A stretch of 64,000 nt of DNA from Leucobacter sp042726155 (GCF_042726155.1 NZ_JBHXHV010000003.1:434001-498000); one strand, 5' to 3'; shown: positions 50,141 to 59,256, counted from the stretch's first letter. Numbers and translations are program-made. The notes: generated by a model not told the origin, from the sequence alone.

Positions 50141-53100
50141 CATCGCCCCGGGCCGCGCTGAGGCTGTCAGTCGCGGTGACTGTCAAGCGGGTGCGGCAGG
50201 TTGACCTGGAGTGCACTCCAGGAGTTACGCTCTGCATGTGAGTGAGCGAGCATGGTTGACCATCGCCGAGATGGCAGAGTCCACGGGGCTCAGCGTCGAC
50301 ACGCTGCGCTGGTATGAGCGTGAGGGCATCCTGCCGCGAGTGACGCGCAGTGCAGCAGGGCACCGTCGGTATGACGCGCGTGAACAGGGAATCGTCACCC
50401 TGCTCGTCGCGCTCCGCGACACCGGGATGAGCGCCGCCGCGATGAAGCAGTTCGTAGAATTGCTCGGCGAGGGCGCGGCGAGCCACGGCCGCAGAATTAC
50501 ACTGCTCGAATCGAGCCGCGCGATGCTTCATGAGCGCCGCAGCCGCATTGAACTCGCTGAGGCAACGCTCGAAGCGAAGATCGCCCACTACGAAACGCTT
50601 ATCGCGTCGGGGCTTGACTGCGACGGTGGCACAGTCCCGAGCACACTGCAGACCCGCCAAGCCGCCCGCGTGTAGCTCGGTGTCTGTCGGCTCCGCGCGG
50701 GTACCGATTTCGGAGCGCGCCGCCCACACTCGGATCGCCCCGGGTGCGCCGCTCACGGCTATCGACCCCGATCGGTCCGTGCGGTACACCTCGGTTCCTG
50801 CGCGCTGAGCGTGCTCGATGGTTGGCGCCGATGGATGACCATAGGAGTTATCTGCTCCGACAGATACCAAACCGACGTCGGCGCTGATCGCTTGAAACAG
50901 CGCAGGATCGTGATCGGCGGACCCGTGGTGGGCGATCTTGAGCACGTCGGCCGAGAGGCGGGTCGCGCTGGGGTCGGAGTCGAGCGCCGTGGCGTCGAGG
51001 TCAGGAGCGCGGAGCGCGCGCTGCTCATCTTCGCCGGTGTCTGCGAGCAACAGCACAGAGAGCTCACCAGCCTGCACCCGTAACACGAGACTCGCGCTGT
51101 TTGTATCGGCGGGGACGGCGTCCGGCTTGGGCGCGAGCAACTGCCAGGACAGGCCACCCAGAGACGCTGAGACGCCTGCTGATCCAACACTCGTCGGAAT
51201 GCCCGCGACCGCGAGTTGCTTCAGCACGGCTCGGGCGCCGCCGTCCTCACGATTGTTCGGGGCGACGAGGGCACTGTCTGTGCGGGTGGCGATTTCGCCG
51301 AGCGCCCCGACGTGGTCGCGGTCATCGTGCGTCAGCACCAAGAGGGCGATGCGTCGCACACCGAATCTGTCGAGGCACGCGCGTAAGAGTTCGGGCGCGT
51401 CGCCCGTGTCCACGAGCATCACCTCGCTGGGCGTCACTGGGTCGCGCAGTAGCACCGCATCGCCTTGCCCGACGTCACAGGCGACGACACTCCAATCGCT
51501 GGGTGCGCTCATCCGTTCCGTCGCCGGATGAATCAACGTTGGCCCGAGGAATACACCCGTCGCCCCGCACATCAGCGCGGAGATACCAGTCGCGACGCGT
51601 CGGGTATGTGGCAGCGTGCCACGCCACGGCACGTAGCCCGCCCATCGGATGCCGTTGGCGCCGATGCCGATGCCGTCTCCGACGTCGCCGCGTTCGCCGA
51701 AGCGCCGGTCGATCAACCACCAGGCGACAAGCACCGCGGCTTCAACGCCGGCGAGGAGCACCGCGCCCTCCCACCCGCCAGGCCACGCCCAGCGCGCACC
51801 GGGCAGAGCTGAAGTCACTTCGGCGGTGGCGGCGATCCAACGAGCTGCGAGGCTCGCCAGCCACGCGCAGCGGGTGGCGATCGGTTCGTTCAGCGGTGCC
51901 GCGAGCATCGCGAGCAGCCCGAGACCTGTTCCCCAGGGCGCGGCGGGAGCCGCCATCACGTTTGCGAGGAGGCCCGCCGCCGGAAACCCGGGCTGCACGA
52001 GCAAGAGCAACGGGCCACACGCGAATTGTGCGGCAATGGCGACCGCGACGGGTGTGCGTATCCAGGCAGGAATGGGCCCAACACGACCCAGCACGGACGC
52101 GATATCAGGAACCCACAGCAGAATTCCCGCGGTCGCGGCCACCGAGAGGGCGAAGGCCGGCTGGAGTGCCTGCCACGGATCAGCGATGAGCAGTGCCAGT
52201 ACCGCGACGCCCAACCCGGGAAGAGCAAGTGCACGCTTGCCACCGAGCGACGAAATCAATACGACCGTCGCCATGACCGCTGCACGTTGCAGACTCGGGT
52301 CGGGACCGACGATCATGACGAAACCAGCGAGCGCCGCGCCCGCGAGCAAAATTTTGCCACGGCGCAGCACCCCCAGCCGGCCCGCCACTCCAGCGATGGC
52401 CGACACCACCAGGGCGCAATTCGCTCCCGACACCGCGACCAGGTGCGTCAGCGAGCTTTCCTGCATCCGCGTGCGTAGCTGCTCGGAGACCAGGGACGTA
52501 TCGCCAACCGCCAGTCCGGGTACGAGTTGCGCTCCGACAATACGCGATGAGATATCGCGTAGACCAAGTCGGAGGTGTGCCGCGCGCTCGCCGATCCGGC
52601 GGGCGACAGAATCGAACACTCCGCCGACCCCCGTATCTCCTCCCGGGCGCTTTGCGCCATCGACGGGGGTGAGCTTCGCAACCCGTAATCCAAACGCCGC
52701 CGTCGACCCTGGGTCAAGCGCAACGACTCGAGCAACCGCGTGAAGCTGCGTACCGGGCGCCCAGCGCGCCGACTCCTCTGATGAGGTCGCAATGTCGTCA
52801 CACCAGAGCACAACCGGAACTGCGCCGCCCGACGCATCTGCAGTAGCGGGCACCCAAGCTGCTGCGGCACCGTTTGCGGAGTCGACGCTCTTGGGAAATC
52901 CGCGCAGGGTGACGTCGATGTCGAGCGATCGCTCACTCTGTGCGGCCTGCGTGAGCACGGGATCGGAGCGCGCTCCTTCGAGGGCATCGATGCGAACCCC
53001 CAGGAGGAGAAGCATCGCGCACCCGACCGCGACGGTCGAACACCACACTCGAGTGCGATCGATACTCGCGTTGCTATTACGAGTTCGACCGGCACAAGCA

Positions 53101-53291
53101 TGCGATGCCTGGTACGCGGCTCCAAAGACGACGACCACAGCTATTCCCGCAGTGACGCCGATAACACTGCCGAGAGCGAGCCAGAGCCCCGTGCCCGGTC
53201 GAACGACCGCTATCGAGGTAAGGCCCCAGCACGCGAAGGCCGGTGCCAGAACGCGCCATGTTCCCGGAGGCGAACGCGAGGCGACGGTCAT
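50136..53291 (-). CDS. comEC: ComEC/Rec2 DNA uptake channel with antisense-overlapping C-terminus
   Basis: The reading frame encodes 1051 residues. Membrane segments at the N-terminus (about 20-75) and in the competence domain (about 290-560) are followed by a metallo-beta-lactamase domain (about 600-850) with VVACDVGQGDAVLL and LTHDDRDHVGAL. ComEC moves single-stranded DNA across the membrane. Recognisable homology ends around residue 855, with GAIRVW. From about residue 873 the frame is antisense to merR, and residues after that are Arg/Ala/His-rich and unlike ComEC. The true functional end may be earlier, but no stop appears in frame before 50136. The ATG overlaps the comEA stop by 4 bp. 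Confidence 0.85.
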   Translation of the reverse strand: MTVASRSPPGTWRVLAPAFACWGLTSIAVVRPGTGLWLALGSVIGVTAGIAVVVVFGAAYQASHACAGRTRNSNASIDRTRVWCSTVAVGCAMLLLLGVRIDALEGARSDPVLTQAAQSERSLDIDVTLRGFPKSVDSANGAAAAWVPATADASGGAVPVVLWCDDIATSSEESARWAPGTQLHAVARVVALDPGSTAAFGLRVAKLTPVDGAKRPGGDTGVGGVFDSVARRIGERAAHLRLGLRDISSRIVGAQLVPGLAVGDTSLVSEQLRTRMQESSLTHLVAVSGANCALVVSAIAGVAGRLGVLRRGKILLAGAALAGFVMIVGPDPSLQRAAVMATVVLISSLGGKRALALPGLGVAVLALLIADPWQALQPAFALSVAATAGILLWVPDIASVLGRVGPIPAWIRTPVAVAIAAQFACGPLLLLVQPGFPAAGLLANVMAAPAAPWGTGLGLLAMLAAPLNEPIATRCAWLASLAARWIAATAEVTSALPGARWAWPGGWEGAVLLAGVEAAVLVAWWLIDRRFGERGDVGDGIGIGANGIRWAGYVPWRGTLPHTRRVATGISALMCGATGVFLGPTLIHPATERMSAPSDWSVVACDVGQGDAVLLRDPVTPSEVMLVDTGDAPELLRACLDRFGVRRIALLVLTHDDRDHVGALGEIATRTDSALVAPNNREDGGARAVLKQLAVAGIPTSVGSAGVSASLGGLSWQLLAPKPDAVPADTNSASLVLRVQAGELSVLLLADTGEDEQRALRAPDLDATALDSDPSATRLSADVLKIAHHGSADHDPALFQAISADVGLVSVGADNSYGHPSAPTIEHAQRAGTEVYRTDRSGSIAVSGAPGAIRVWAARSEIGTRAEPTDTELHAGGLAGLQCARDCATVAVKPRRDKRFVVGDLRFERCLSEFNAAAALMKHRAARFEQCNSAAVARRALAEQFYELLHRGGAHPGVAERDEQGDDSLFTRVIPTVPCCTARHSRQDALTLIPAQRVDAEPRGLCHLGDGQPCSLTHMQSVTPGVHSRSTCRTRLTVTATDSLSAARGDD
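50201..50231 (+). promoter_or_regulatory. merR promoter and operator
   Basis: TTGACC (50201-50206) and TACGCT (50226-50231) are 19 bp apart, and the spacer holds the perfect palindrome CTGGAGTGCACTCCAG (50206-50221). Six bases after TACGCT comes the GTG at 50238. This is a classic MerR autoregulatory layout, with a leaderless start. Confidence 0.8.
50238..50675 (+). CDS. MerR family transcriptional regulator
   Basis: The 145-residue regulator has an N-terminal winged helix (LTIAEMAESTGLSVDTLRWYEREGILPRVTRSAAGHRRYD) with the conserved WYEREG motif, then a long coiled-coil dimerisation helix and a C-terminal tail with one Cys (about residue 129). This resembles the AdhR/aldehyde- or quinone-responsive MerR branch; the signal is unknown. 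The GTG at 50238 is set by TACGCT 6 nt upstream. The gene lies wholly inside the antisense 3' part of comEC. It probably controls itself and the divergent oxidoreductase. Confidence 0.9.
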   Translation: MSERAWLTIAEMAESTGLSVDTLRWYEREGILPRVTRSAAGHRRYDAREQGIVTLLVALRDTGMSAAAMKQFVELLGEGAASHGRRITLLESSRAMLHERRSRIELAEATLEAKIAHYETLIASGLDCDGGTVPSTLQTRQAARV

Positions 53292-54301
53292 AGCGTAACG
53301 AGCTCCCTGAAACCATCGAGCGTCTTCGCACCGATGCCCGATACATCGAGCAAATCTTCGACGGCCGCGAAACCCCCGTTCGCATCTCGCCAATCGATGA
53401 TGCGCTGTGCGAGCGCCGGGCCGATTCGCGGCAGGGTTTCAAGATCGGCAGCTGCAGCGGAGTTCAGCGAAACCGTCGCCGCTCCGGTGACACCGGGAGC
53501 AGCATGAGGATCAGCAGCGTTCGGTGAGCCCGCAGCAGCCGGCCCGCCGACGGAGGCGCCAGCGCCGGTCGGCTGCAAGGCCCACTTCGCGGCCATGTCA
53601 GCATCTGGCACCACAAGCTGTTCGCCATCCGTGACCGGCCGCGCCAGGTTCACCGCGTCAAGTACTGCCGCCTCAGTCGCGCCCCCGGCGGCCTCAATCG
53701 CGTCTGACACCCGCGCGCCCGGTGACAGTTCGACGATGCCGCCCTCCGATACCTGGCCCACGACGTGCACCGTCACCCTCGAGACGGTGGAGTCGACCCG
53801 GTCACTCGGACCGGACACCGCAGCGTGAGGCACAGCAGGCGGTATCCCGGGGCTCGGTTCGATCATGGCCCCCTCGGATTCCGAGGACGAACTGGCCGTG
53901 TCACCGCGAGAAATCGGTTCGGCCGGGATCGCCTCTGCACCACCGCCGCGAACGAGGGTGATGACGATGGCAATTGCTACAGCCGTCGCGAATACGATTG
54001 CTCCGACCGCCGCGGGCACGGTAACCGCGCGACGTACCCGGTCACGGATCGATCGGGTACGTTCCCAGCGCAACGGCGCAGGTTCACTCAGTCGCGTCGT
54101 ATCACTTCGCTGCCAGTGGCCAGGAGCAGTATCGCCGCAGTCACCACCAGGTTCCCCACCACCTAGTGCAGCGAGAATCGACTCACTCGAAAACGCGTGT
54201 TTCGCGACGGTCGGCGCTCGCCCAGTCGGCCGTAACTCGTTGCTCTGTGCTGCAGGCGGTCGCTCGGAGCTATGGGTCTGGGGCGTGTGGTCGTTGCGCA
54301 T
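53288..54301 (-). CDS. comEA: ComEA-like helix-hairpin-helix DNA-binding protein
   Basis: The 337-residue protein has a cytoplasmic N-terminal region, one membrane helix (about residues 97-118), a Ser/Pro-rich linker, an SLBB domain (VTVHVVGQVSEGGIVELSPGARVSDAIEAAGG) and a C-terminal HhH pair (LETLPRIGPALAQRIIDWRDANGGF...VSGIGAKTL). ComEA captures DNA outside the membrane for the ComEC channel. The first 90 residues are longer than usual. The ATG has TACGTT 6 nt upstream, within a 14-bp palindrome. Confidence 0.93.
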   Translation of the reverse strand: MRNDHTPQTHSSERPPAAQSNELRPTGRAPTVAKHAFSSESILAALGGGEPGGDCGDTAPGHWQRSDTTRLSEPAPLRWERTRSIRDRVRRAVTVPAAVGAIVFATAVAIAIVITLVRGGGAEAIPAEPISRGDTASSSSESEGAMIEPSPGIPPAVPHAAVSGPSDRVDSTVSRVTVHVVGQVSEGGIVELSPGARVSDAIEAAGGATEAAVLDAVNLARPVTDGEQLVVPDADMAAKWALQPTGAGASVGGPAAAGSPNAADPHAAPGVTGAATVSLNSAAAADLETLPRIGPALAQRIIDWRDANGGFAAVEDLLDVSGIGAKTLDGFRELVTL

Positions 54302-54319
54302 GCGCCCAACGTACGTTGG
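54302..54319 (-). promoter_or_regulatory. comEA -10 element within a 14-bp palindrome
   Basis: CCAACGTACGTTGG (54306-54319) is a perfect palindrome. It contains TACGTT (minus strand, 54308-54313), which lies 6 nt before the comEA ATG. A factor bound here would block or control comEA-comEC transcription. CTCAAT 17 bp upstream is a weak -35 candidate. Confidence 0.6.
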
Positions 54320-54442
54320 TCTTGTCTTGAATTGAGAGGGCAGGACAATCTGTGGAGGGTTGGCTCAGCACAGCGAACTGGCGCCACTTGTGAGCGAATA
54401 TCTGAACCGGTACCCACCGTCGAGCCACTGCTCGCGCGGCTG

Positions 54443-54473
54443 GTTCGGGGCCTGGCGGGACCAGGCCCCGAAC
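54443..54473 (-). terminator. Hairpin after leuS
   Basis: A 13-bp stem (54443-54455 with 54461-54473) with a 5-nt loop lies just past the leuS stop. No T-run follows, so it may act as a weak terminator or mRNA 3'-end stabiliser. Confidence 0.65.
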
Positions 54474-54476
54474 GAA

Positions 54477-57020
54477 CTAGGCAGCCGGCTTCGTAGCGAT
54501 GCTCACGATCTTCGGCACGCGCACGATCACGTTCACGATCTGACGATCACCGATCGCGCGCTGCACTGCTGCTGACTCGCGAGCCGCGGCTTCTGCTTCG
54601 GCCTCCGAAACCGACGCCGGAAGCGTGAGGCGGTCGCGCACTTTGCCGTCGACCTGTACCACCATCGTGACCTCGTCTTCGACGAGGAGCGACTCATCCG
54701 CGATCGGCCACTCAACGAGCGCCACGCTCGGCTCGTAGCCGAGCTTCGACCACATGTCTTCGGCCGCGTACGGCGCGAACAGCGACAGGATCACGGTGAG
54801 CGCCTCGGCCGACTCGCGCACTGCGGGATCGGCGACACCCACACCCGAGTCGATCGCCTTGCGCGTGACGTTGACCTGCTCCATGAGCCGGGCGACGACG
54901 ACGTTGAACTTATAGGCCTCAATAAGACCGGGCGCATCCGCGAGCAGGTGGTGCGTCGAGCGCCGCAGCGCCGCGTCTCCCGCAGCGAACGATGTGCCCT
55001 TCGCGGCACCCGCGGCCTGCACATCGTCGACCACGCGCCACGCGCGGGCCAGGAACTTCGCGGAGCCCTGCACCGAGACATCGGCCCAGTCAATGTCGTC
55101 CTCCGGCGGGCCAGCAAAGGCCAGGGTCACGCGCAGTGCATCGGCACCGTGCGCCTGCAGCTCGCTCGCGAATTCGACGAGATTCCCCTTCGACTTCGAC
55201 ATCTTCGCACCGTCCTGCAGCACCATGCCCTGGTTCAGCAGTGCCGTGAACGGCTCGTCGAAGTCAAGGTATCCGAGGTCGTGCAGCACCTTTGTGATGA
55301 AGCGCGAGTAGAGCAGGTGCAAGATGGCGTGCTCGACACCACCCGCGTATTGGTCGATCGGGCCCCACGCGTTGACGAGCGCCGGGTCGAACGCCTGCGT
55401 CGAGTCGTTGGCCGACAAGAACCGCAGGTAGTACCACGAGCTGTCCACGAAGGTGTCCATCGTGTCAGGATCGCGGGTCCAGGTCTCCCCCGAGTCGGGA
55501 TCGACCACCGTGGCCCACTCGGTCGCAGCGCCGAGCGGCGACGCCCCCTTCGGCTTCAGATCAAGCCCTTCAGATGCGGGCAGTTCAACCGGCAAGGCGT
55601 CGGCCGCGACCGGACGCATCTCGCCCGCTTCGTTGTGCAGAATCGGGATCGGCGTGCCCCAGTAGCGCTGACGTGAAATCAGCCAGTCGCGCAGTCGGTA
55701 CGTCGTCGTCGCACGGCCGGTGCCGCGGGTCTCAAGTACCTCGACAGCGCGCGCAATGGCGTCGGCCTTCGGAAGACCGTCGAGCTCGCCCGAGTTTATG
55801 AGCACGCCCTCGCCGGCGGTTGCGACGCCGCTCTCAGCGGGGTTGGGCAGCGGCTCACCATCAGCGTCGCGCACGTCGACTACGACGCGAACGGGGAGTT
55901 CGAACTTCAGGGCGAAGTCGAGGTCGCGCTGGTCGTGCGCTGGCACGGCCATGATCGCGCCGTGACCGTAGTCAGCGAGCACGTAGTCGGAGGCCCACAC
56001 GGGAATGCGCTCACCGTTCACCGGGTTCACCGCAAAGTGATCGAGGAAGACACCCGTCTTCGGTCGATCGGCACTCTGGCGCTCGATCTCTGTCTGCTTT
56101 TGGGTCTGCGCCAGGTACTCCTGGAAGCTCGCGCGCACCTCGTCGGAAGCACCAGCGGCGAGTTCTGCAGCGAGGTCAGCATCGGGCGCCACGACCATAA
56201 ATGTGGCTCCGTGAAGCGTATCGGGGCGCGTCGTAAAGACGGGCACCTTTGCTTCGCGACCCTCGATCTCGAACTCGACCTCGGCACCGCGTGAGCGGCC
56301 GATCCAGTTGCGCTGCATGTTGAGCACCTTGGTGGGCCACTGGCCCTCAAGGTTGTCGAGGTCGTCGAGCAGGCGATCCGCGTAGTCAGTAATGCGGAAG
56401 TACCACTGCGTCAGCTTCTTCTTGACGACCATTGCGCCCGAGCGCTCCGAGGTGCCGTCGGCGAGCACCTGCTCGTTCGCCAGTACGGTCTGATCTACCG
56501 GGTCCCAGTTCACCCAGCTTGCCTTGCGGTACGCCAGGCCCTTCTCGTACATCTTCAGGAACAGCCACTGGTTCCACTTGTAGTACTCGGGGTCGCTCGT
56601 GTGCAGCACGCGACTCCAGTCGAATGACGGCGCGTACAGCCGGAACGATGCCTTCTGCTGCGCGATGTTTGCGTACGTCCACTCGCGCGGATCGACACCG
56701 CGCTTGATCGCGGCGTTCTCAGCCGGCAGGCCGAACGAGTCCCAACCAATCGGGTGCAGCACGTCGTAGCCGCGCCCGCGCCAGTAGCGGGCGAGCACGT
56801 CGCCGAAGCAGAACGCCTCGGCGTGGCCCATGTGGAGGTCGCCCGAGGGGTACGGGAACATGTCGAGCACGTATTTCTTCGGACGCCCGGCCGCAGCGGC
56901 ATCCGCTGCCCCCGAAGTGTCGATCTCGAAGGGCTTCAGCTCGTCCCAGATCGGGAGCCAACGATCCTGGATCGCCTGGAAGTCATAGCCCTCGGCGTCG
57001 CGCCCCTGCTGCTCGGTCAC
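54477..57020 (-). CDS. leuS: Leucine--tRNA ligase
   Basis: LeuRS (847 residues) charges tRNA-Leu. HIGH appears as HMGH in PYPSGDLHMGHAEAF and KMSKS as KMSKSKGN. The CP1 editing domain lies between (about residues 230-420). The C-terminal anticodon-binding domain is complete and ends IVRVPKIVSIATKPAA. The GTG at 57020 is chosen for its GAGG 5 nt upstream and because the N-terminus then resembles relatives. Frames open to 57065 add only about 15 residues. No leader peptide or T-box is visible. Confidence 0.97.
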   Translation of the reverse strand: MTEQQGRDAEGYDFQAIQDRWLPIWDELKPFEIDTSGAADAAAAGRPKKYVLDMFPYPSGDLHMGHAEAFCFGDVLARYWRGRGYDVLHPIGWDSFGLPAENAAIKRGVDPREWTYANIAQQKASFRLYAPSFDWSRVLHTSDPEYYKWNQWLFLKMYEKGLAYRKASWVNWDPVDQTVLANEQVLADGTSERSGAMVVKKKLTQWYFRITDYADRLLDDLDNLEGQWPTKVLNMQRNWIGRSRGAEVEFEIEGREAKVPVFTTRPDTLHGATFMVVAPDADLAAELAAGASDEVRASFQEYLAQTQKQTEIERQSADRPKTGVFLDHFAVNPVNGERIPVWASDYVLADYGHGAIMAVPAHDQRDLDFALKFELPVRVVVDVRDADGEPLPNPAESGVATAGEGVLINSGELDGLPKADAIARAVEVLETRGTGRATTTYRLRDWLISRQRYWGTPIPILHNEAGEMRPVAADALPVELPASEGLDLKPKGASPLGAATEWATVVDPDSGETWTRDPDTMDTFVDSSWYYLRFLSANDSTQAFDPALVNAWGPIDQYAGGVEHAILHLLYSRFITKVLHDLGYLDFDEPFTALLNQGMVLQDGAKMSKSKGNLVEFASELQAHGADALRVTLAFAGPPEDDIDWADVSVQGSAKFLARAWRVVDDVQAAGAAKGTSFAAGDAALRRSTHHLLADAPGLIEAYKFNVVVARLMEQVNVTRKAIDSGVGVADPAVRESAEALTVILSLFAPYAAEDMWSKLGYEPSVALVEWPIADESLLVEDEVTMVVQVDGKVRDRLTLPASVSEAEAEAAARESAAVQRAIGDRQIVNVIVRVPKIVSIATKPAA

Positions 57021-57190
57021 ACATACCTCGATCTCACATTGATTCGCCCACATTCGTGAGCGCACACTTCCGACCAGAGTACCGTGTTACGGCGGCATGC
57101 CGCTCGGCCACAAACCGACCAGGGAGAACGCCGCGCTGCAGTAGCGCCGCCCCGACCGCCACTGCATACTGGGCAACACCCCGTTATCCC

Positions 57191-57213
57191 GCGCACACTT
57201 GCGATGTGTGCGC
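57191..57213 (+). promoter_or_regulatory. 8-bp hairpin upstream of SRPBCC gene
   Basis: GCGCACAC (57191-57198) and GTGTGCGC (57206-57213) form a perfect inverted repeat 10 bp before the GAAGGAG ribosome-binding site. It could be an operator or an RNA hairpin. I find no clear promoter in the remaining 57021-57236 gap. Confidence 0.45.
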
Positions 57214-57236
57214 GCAACGCTATCGAAGGAGCCCGC

Positions 57237-57764
57237 ATGTCAGACTCTCACGCCCCCGCTGATGCACCGCTCGTGACGCCGTTTGCTGCCGCGCTCGACG
57301 CTGAGCTCGACCTCTCAATCACGCGGGTCATCCGCGCACCGCGGGCGCTCGTGTGGCGTGCGTGGGCTGACGCCGATCGGCTGGCCAAGTGGTGGATCCC
57401 GGCCCCAATGTCACTGCGGGTCGACCGGCTCGAGTTGGTTCCCGGGGGCGCATTCGTCACCCGCATGAGCGAGGACGGCGAGACGTTCGTACCGCACATG
57501 AATGTGGTCTTCGTTACCGTTGAGGCATCGCGGCGCATCGTATTCACGAACGCCATCGATGCTGACTGGCGCCCCGCGCAGCCCGCACCGGTGCCGCTGA
57601 CCGCGGAGTTCGTGTTCACCGATCACCCCGAAGGCACTGAGTATCGCGCCACCGCGCGGCACGCGACCGCAGCGGATCGCGCGTCGCACGAGGCGCTCGG
57701 ATTCGTCGAGGGCTGGGGCATGGTGACGGACGCGCTCGCTGCGCTCGCGGAGAGCGAGGTCTAA
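57237..57764 (+). CDS. SRPBCC (AHSA1-like) protein
   Basis: The 175-residue protein has the AHSA1/START-like SRPBCC fold: LDLSITRVIRAPRALVWRAWADADRLAKWW is the standard opening and EYRATARHATAADRASHEALGFVEGWGMVTDAL the closing helix. Such proteins bind hydrophobic ligands, or are uncharacterised. The ATG at 57237 has GAAGGAG 7 nt upstream, and the frame before it lacks a plausible start. It converges on pabB with a 7-bp gap. Confidence 0.88.
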   Translation: MSDSHAPADAPLVTPFAAALDAELDLSITRVIRAPRALVWRAWADADRLAKWWIPAPMSLRVDRLELVPGGAFVTRMSEDGETFVPHMNVVFVTVEASRRIVFTNAIDADWRPAQPAPVPLTAEFVFTDHPEGTEYRATARHATAADRASHEALGFVEGWGMVTDALAALAESEV

Positions 57765-57771
57765 CCGAGGA

Positions 57772-59256
57772 TCACTCGGGCTGAGGCGCAAGGGCGGCGA
57801 ACAGCGCCGCGGCCTTGAGGTGCTTCTCGGCGACTTCACGCTCGGGAATCGAGTCGATAGTGACACCGCCGCCCGCCCCGACGTAGGCGCACGGGCGGTC
57901 GCCCCGGCGAAGTTCGACGCTGCGAATCGTCATCGCAAGCTCGGCGTCGCCGCCGCGGTCAATCCAGCCGAAGCAACCGGCGTAGAGGCCGCGCGGTCCT
58001 CCCTCAATTGCCGCCAGCAGTTGCACCGCACGCCGCTTCGGTGCCCCGGTCATTGAACCACCCGGGAACGCAGCCCCCACCGCGTCCCAGACGTCGACAC
58101 CCGCCGCGAGCGTGCCCGCCACAGTACTGACGAGCTGATGCACGTGCGCGTGCGTCTCGACCGCCAAGAACCGCTCGACCCGCACGGAACCCGGTTCACA
58201 TACCCGGCTGAGGTCGTTGCGCATGAGGTCCACGATCATCAGGTTTTCAGCGCGCTCTTTCGGGTCTGCGCCCAGTTCAACAGCCAGCGCGCGGTCGTCG
58301 GCAGACACCGCGCTGCGGCGTCTCGTGCCCTTGATCGGGTGTGTGGCGACACGTTCGCCGCGCACCGAGAGAAAGCGCTCGGGGCTGGCGCTCACGAGCA
58401 CCCGCGATCCCGCGTCGATGATGCCGCCCCGGATGGGAACCCCGGCCGCGCGGAGCCGACCATAGACCTCAATGGCGTCGAACTCGCCGCGTACCTCGGC
58501 GGTGTCGGTGAGGCAGAGCACGTAGGCGTCCCCCTCGCGAATCGCGCTGCGGCATCGTTCCACGGCGCTTGCGTATTCAGCGTCGTCGCGGCGCCACCGC
58601 GGGGCGGCGCTGGGGTCGGCGGGGTCGGCGGGGTCGGCGGGATCGGCAAGGTCAGCAGAGTCGGCCGGATCAGACTGATCGGTATGCGGAGCAACGTCGA
58701 CGGGCAGTTCCGGATCAGCGTGGCGTCGAAGCAACTCGCCGTGATCCACCAACCACGCGTCGATTGCCGCGTCGCTTGGGCCGCGCAGCTCTGCCACGCC
58801 TGAGTCGTGATCCATTGCGACGACGACGTCGCACCGGAGAGCGATCGCCGACTCGGACTCGGGTTCGTGCTCGATCCCGGGCTCGTTGTGCCCGCCCGCC
58901 GTGATCCCGAGCAGGCCAACGCCGAACTCGTAGGAGAGCGCCACCACCCAGCCGCCGCCGAACCCCGCAGAAACACCTGCGGAGACGCGCGGGTCGGGGG
59001 CCTCCGCTACGTCACGATTTTGCACGAGGCTACTCTCGCGGAGGAGCGACAAAAACTCCTGTTCCTCGCCGCGCACCGCGCGTCGCACTTCACTCGCGAG
59101 GCCGAGCGTCGACACGCGCGGCTCGCCCGAGCTGGCGGCCTCGCCGTCGAACCAGAACCACGGTGCTCCGGTCGCGGCAAACCGTCGCGCAAGGTCGCCA
59201 GCGGTGACAGACGCCCAGACGGCGCGCACCGCCGGCTGAGGCGTCGAGTCGAGCAT
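57772..59256 (-). CDS. pabB: Aminodeoxychorismate synthase component I
   Basis: The 494-residue chorismate-binding enzyme most resembles PabB, which makes 4-amino-4-deoxychorismate for folate. PIKGTRRR carries the Lys characteristic of PabB (TrpE usually has PIAGTRPR). VETHAHVHQLVSTV, AAFPGGSMTGAPKRRA and the YAGCFGWID region complete the active site. A Asp/Pro/Ala repeat (about residues 197-215) is encoded by 9-bp DNA repeats. No glutaminase partner gene is adjacent. Anthranilate synthase is the alternative. The ATG has TACGCT 6 nt upstream, and pabC is divergent. Confidence 0.87.
   Translation of the reverse strand: MLDSTPQPAVRAVWASVTAGDLARRFAATGAPWFWFDGEAASSGEPRVSTLGLASEVRRAVRGEEQEFLSLLRESSLVQNRDVAEAPDPRVSAGVSAGFGGGWVVALSYEFGVGLLGITAGGHNEPGIEHEPESESAIALRCDVVVAMDHDSGVAELRGPSDAAIDAWLVDHGELLRRHADPELPVDVAPHTDQSDPADSADLADPADPADPADPSAAPRWRRDDAEYASAVERCRSAIREGDAYVLCLTDTAEVRGEFDAIEVYGRLRAAGVPIRGGIIDAGSRVLVSASPERFLSVRGERVATHPIKGTRRRSAVSADDRALAVELGADPKERAENLMIVDLMRNDLSRVCEPGSVRVERFLAVETHAHVHQLVSTVAGTLAAGVDVWDAVGAAFPGGSMTGAPKRRAVQLLAAIEGGPRGLYAGCFGWIDRGGDAELAMTIRSVELRRGDRPCAYVGAGGGVTIDSIPEREVAEKHLKAAALFAALAPQPE
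58612..58665. repeat. 9-bp tandem repeats within pabB
   Basis: Six consecutive 9-bp units resembling GGGGTCGGC; the first three (58612-58638) are identical and the rest carry one to three changes. On the coding strand they give the repeated Ala-Asp-Pro tripeptides of PabB. Copy number probably varies between strains. Confidence 0.8.
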
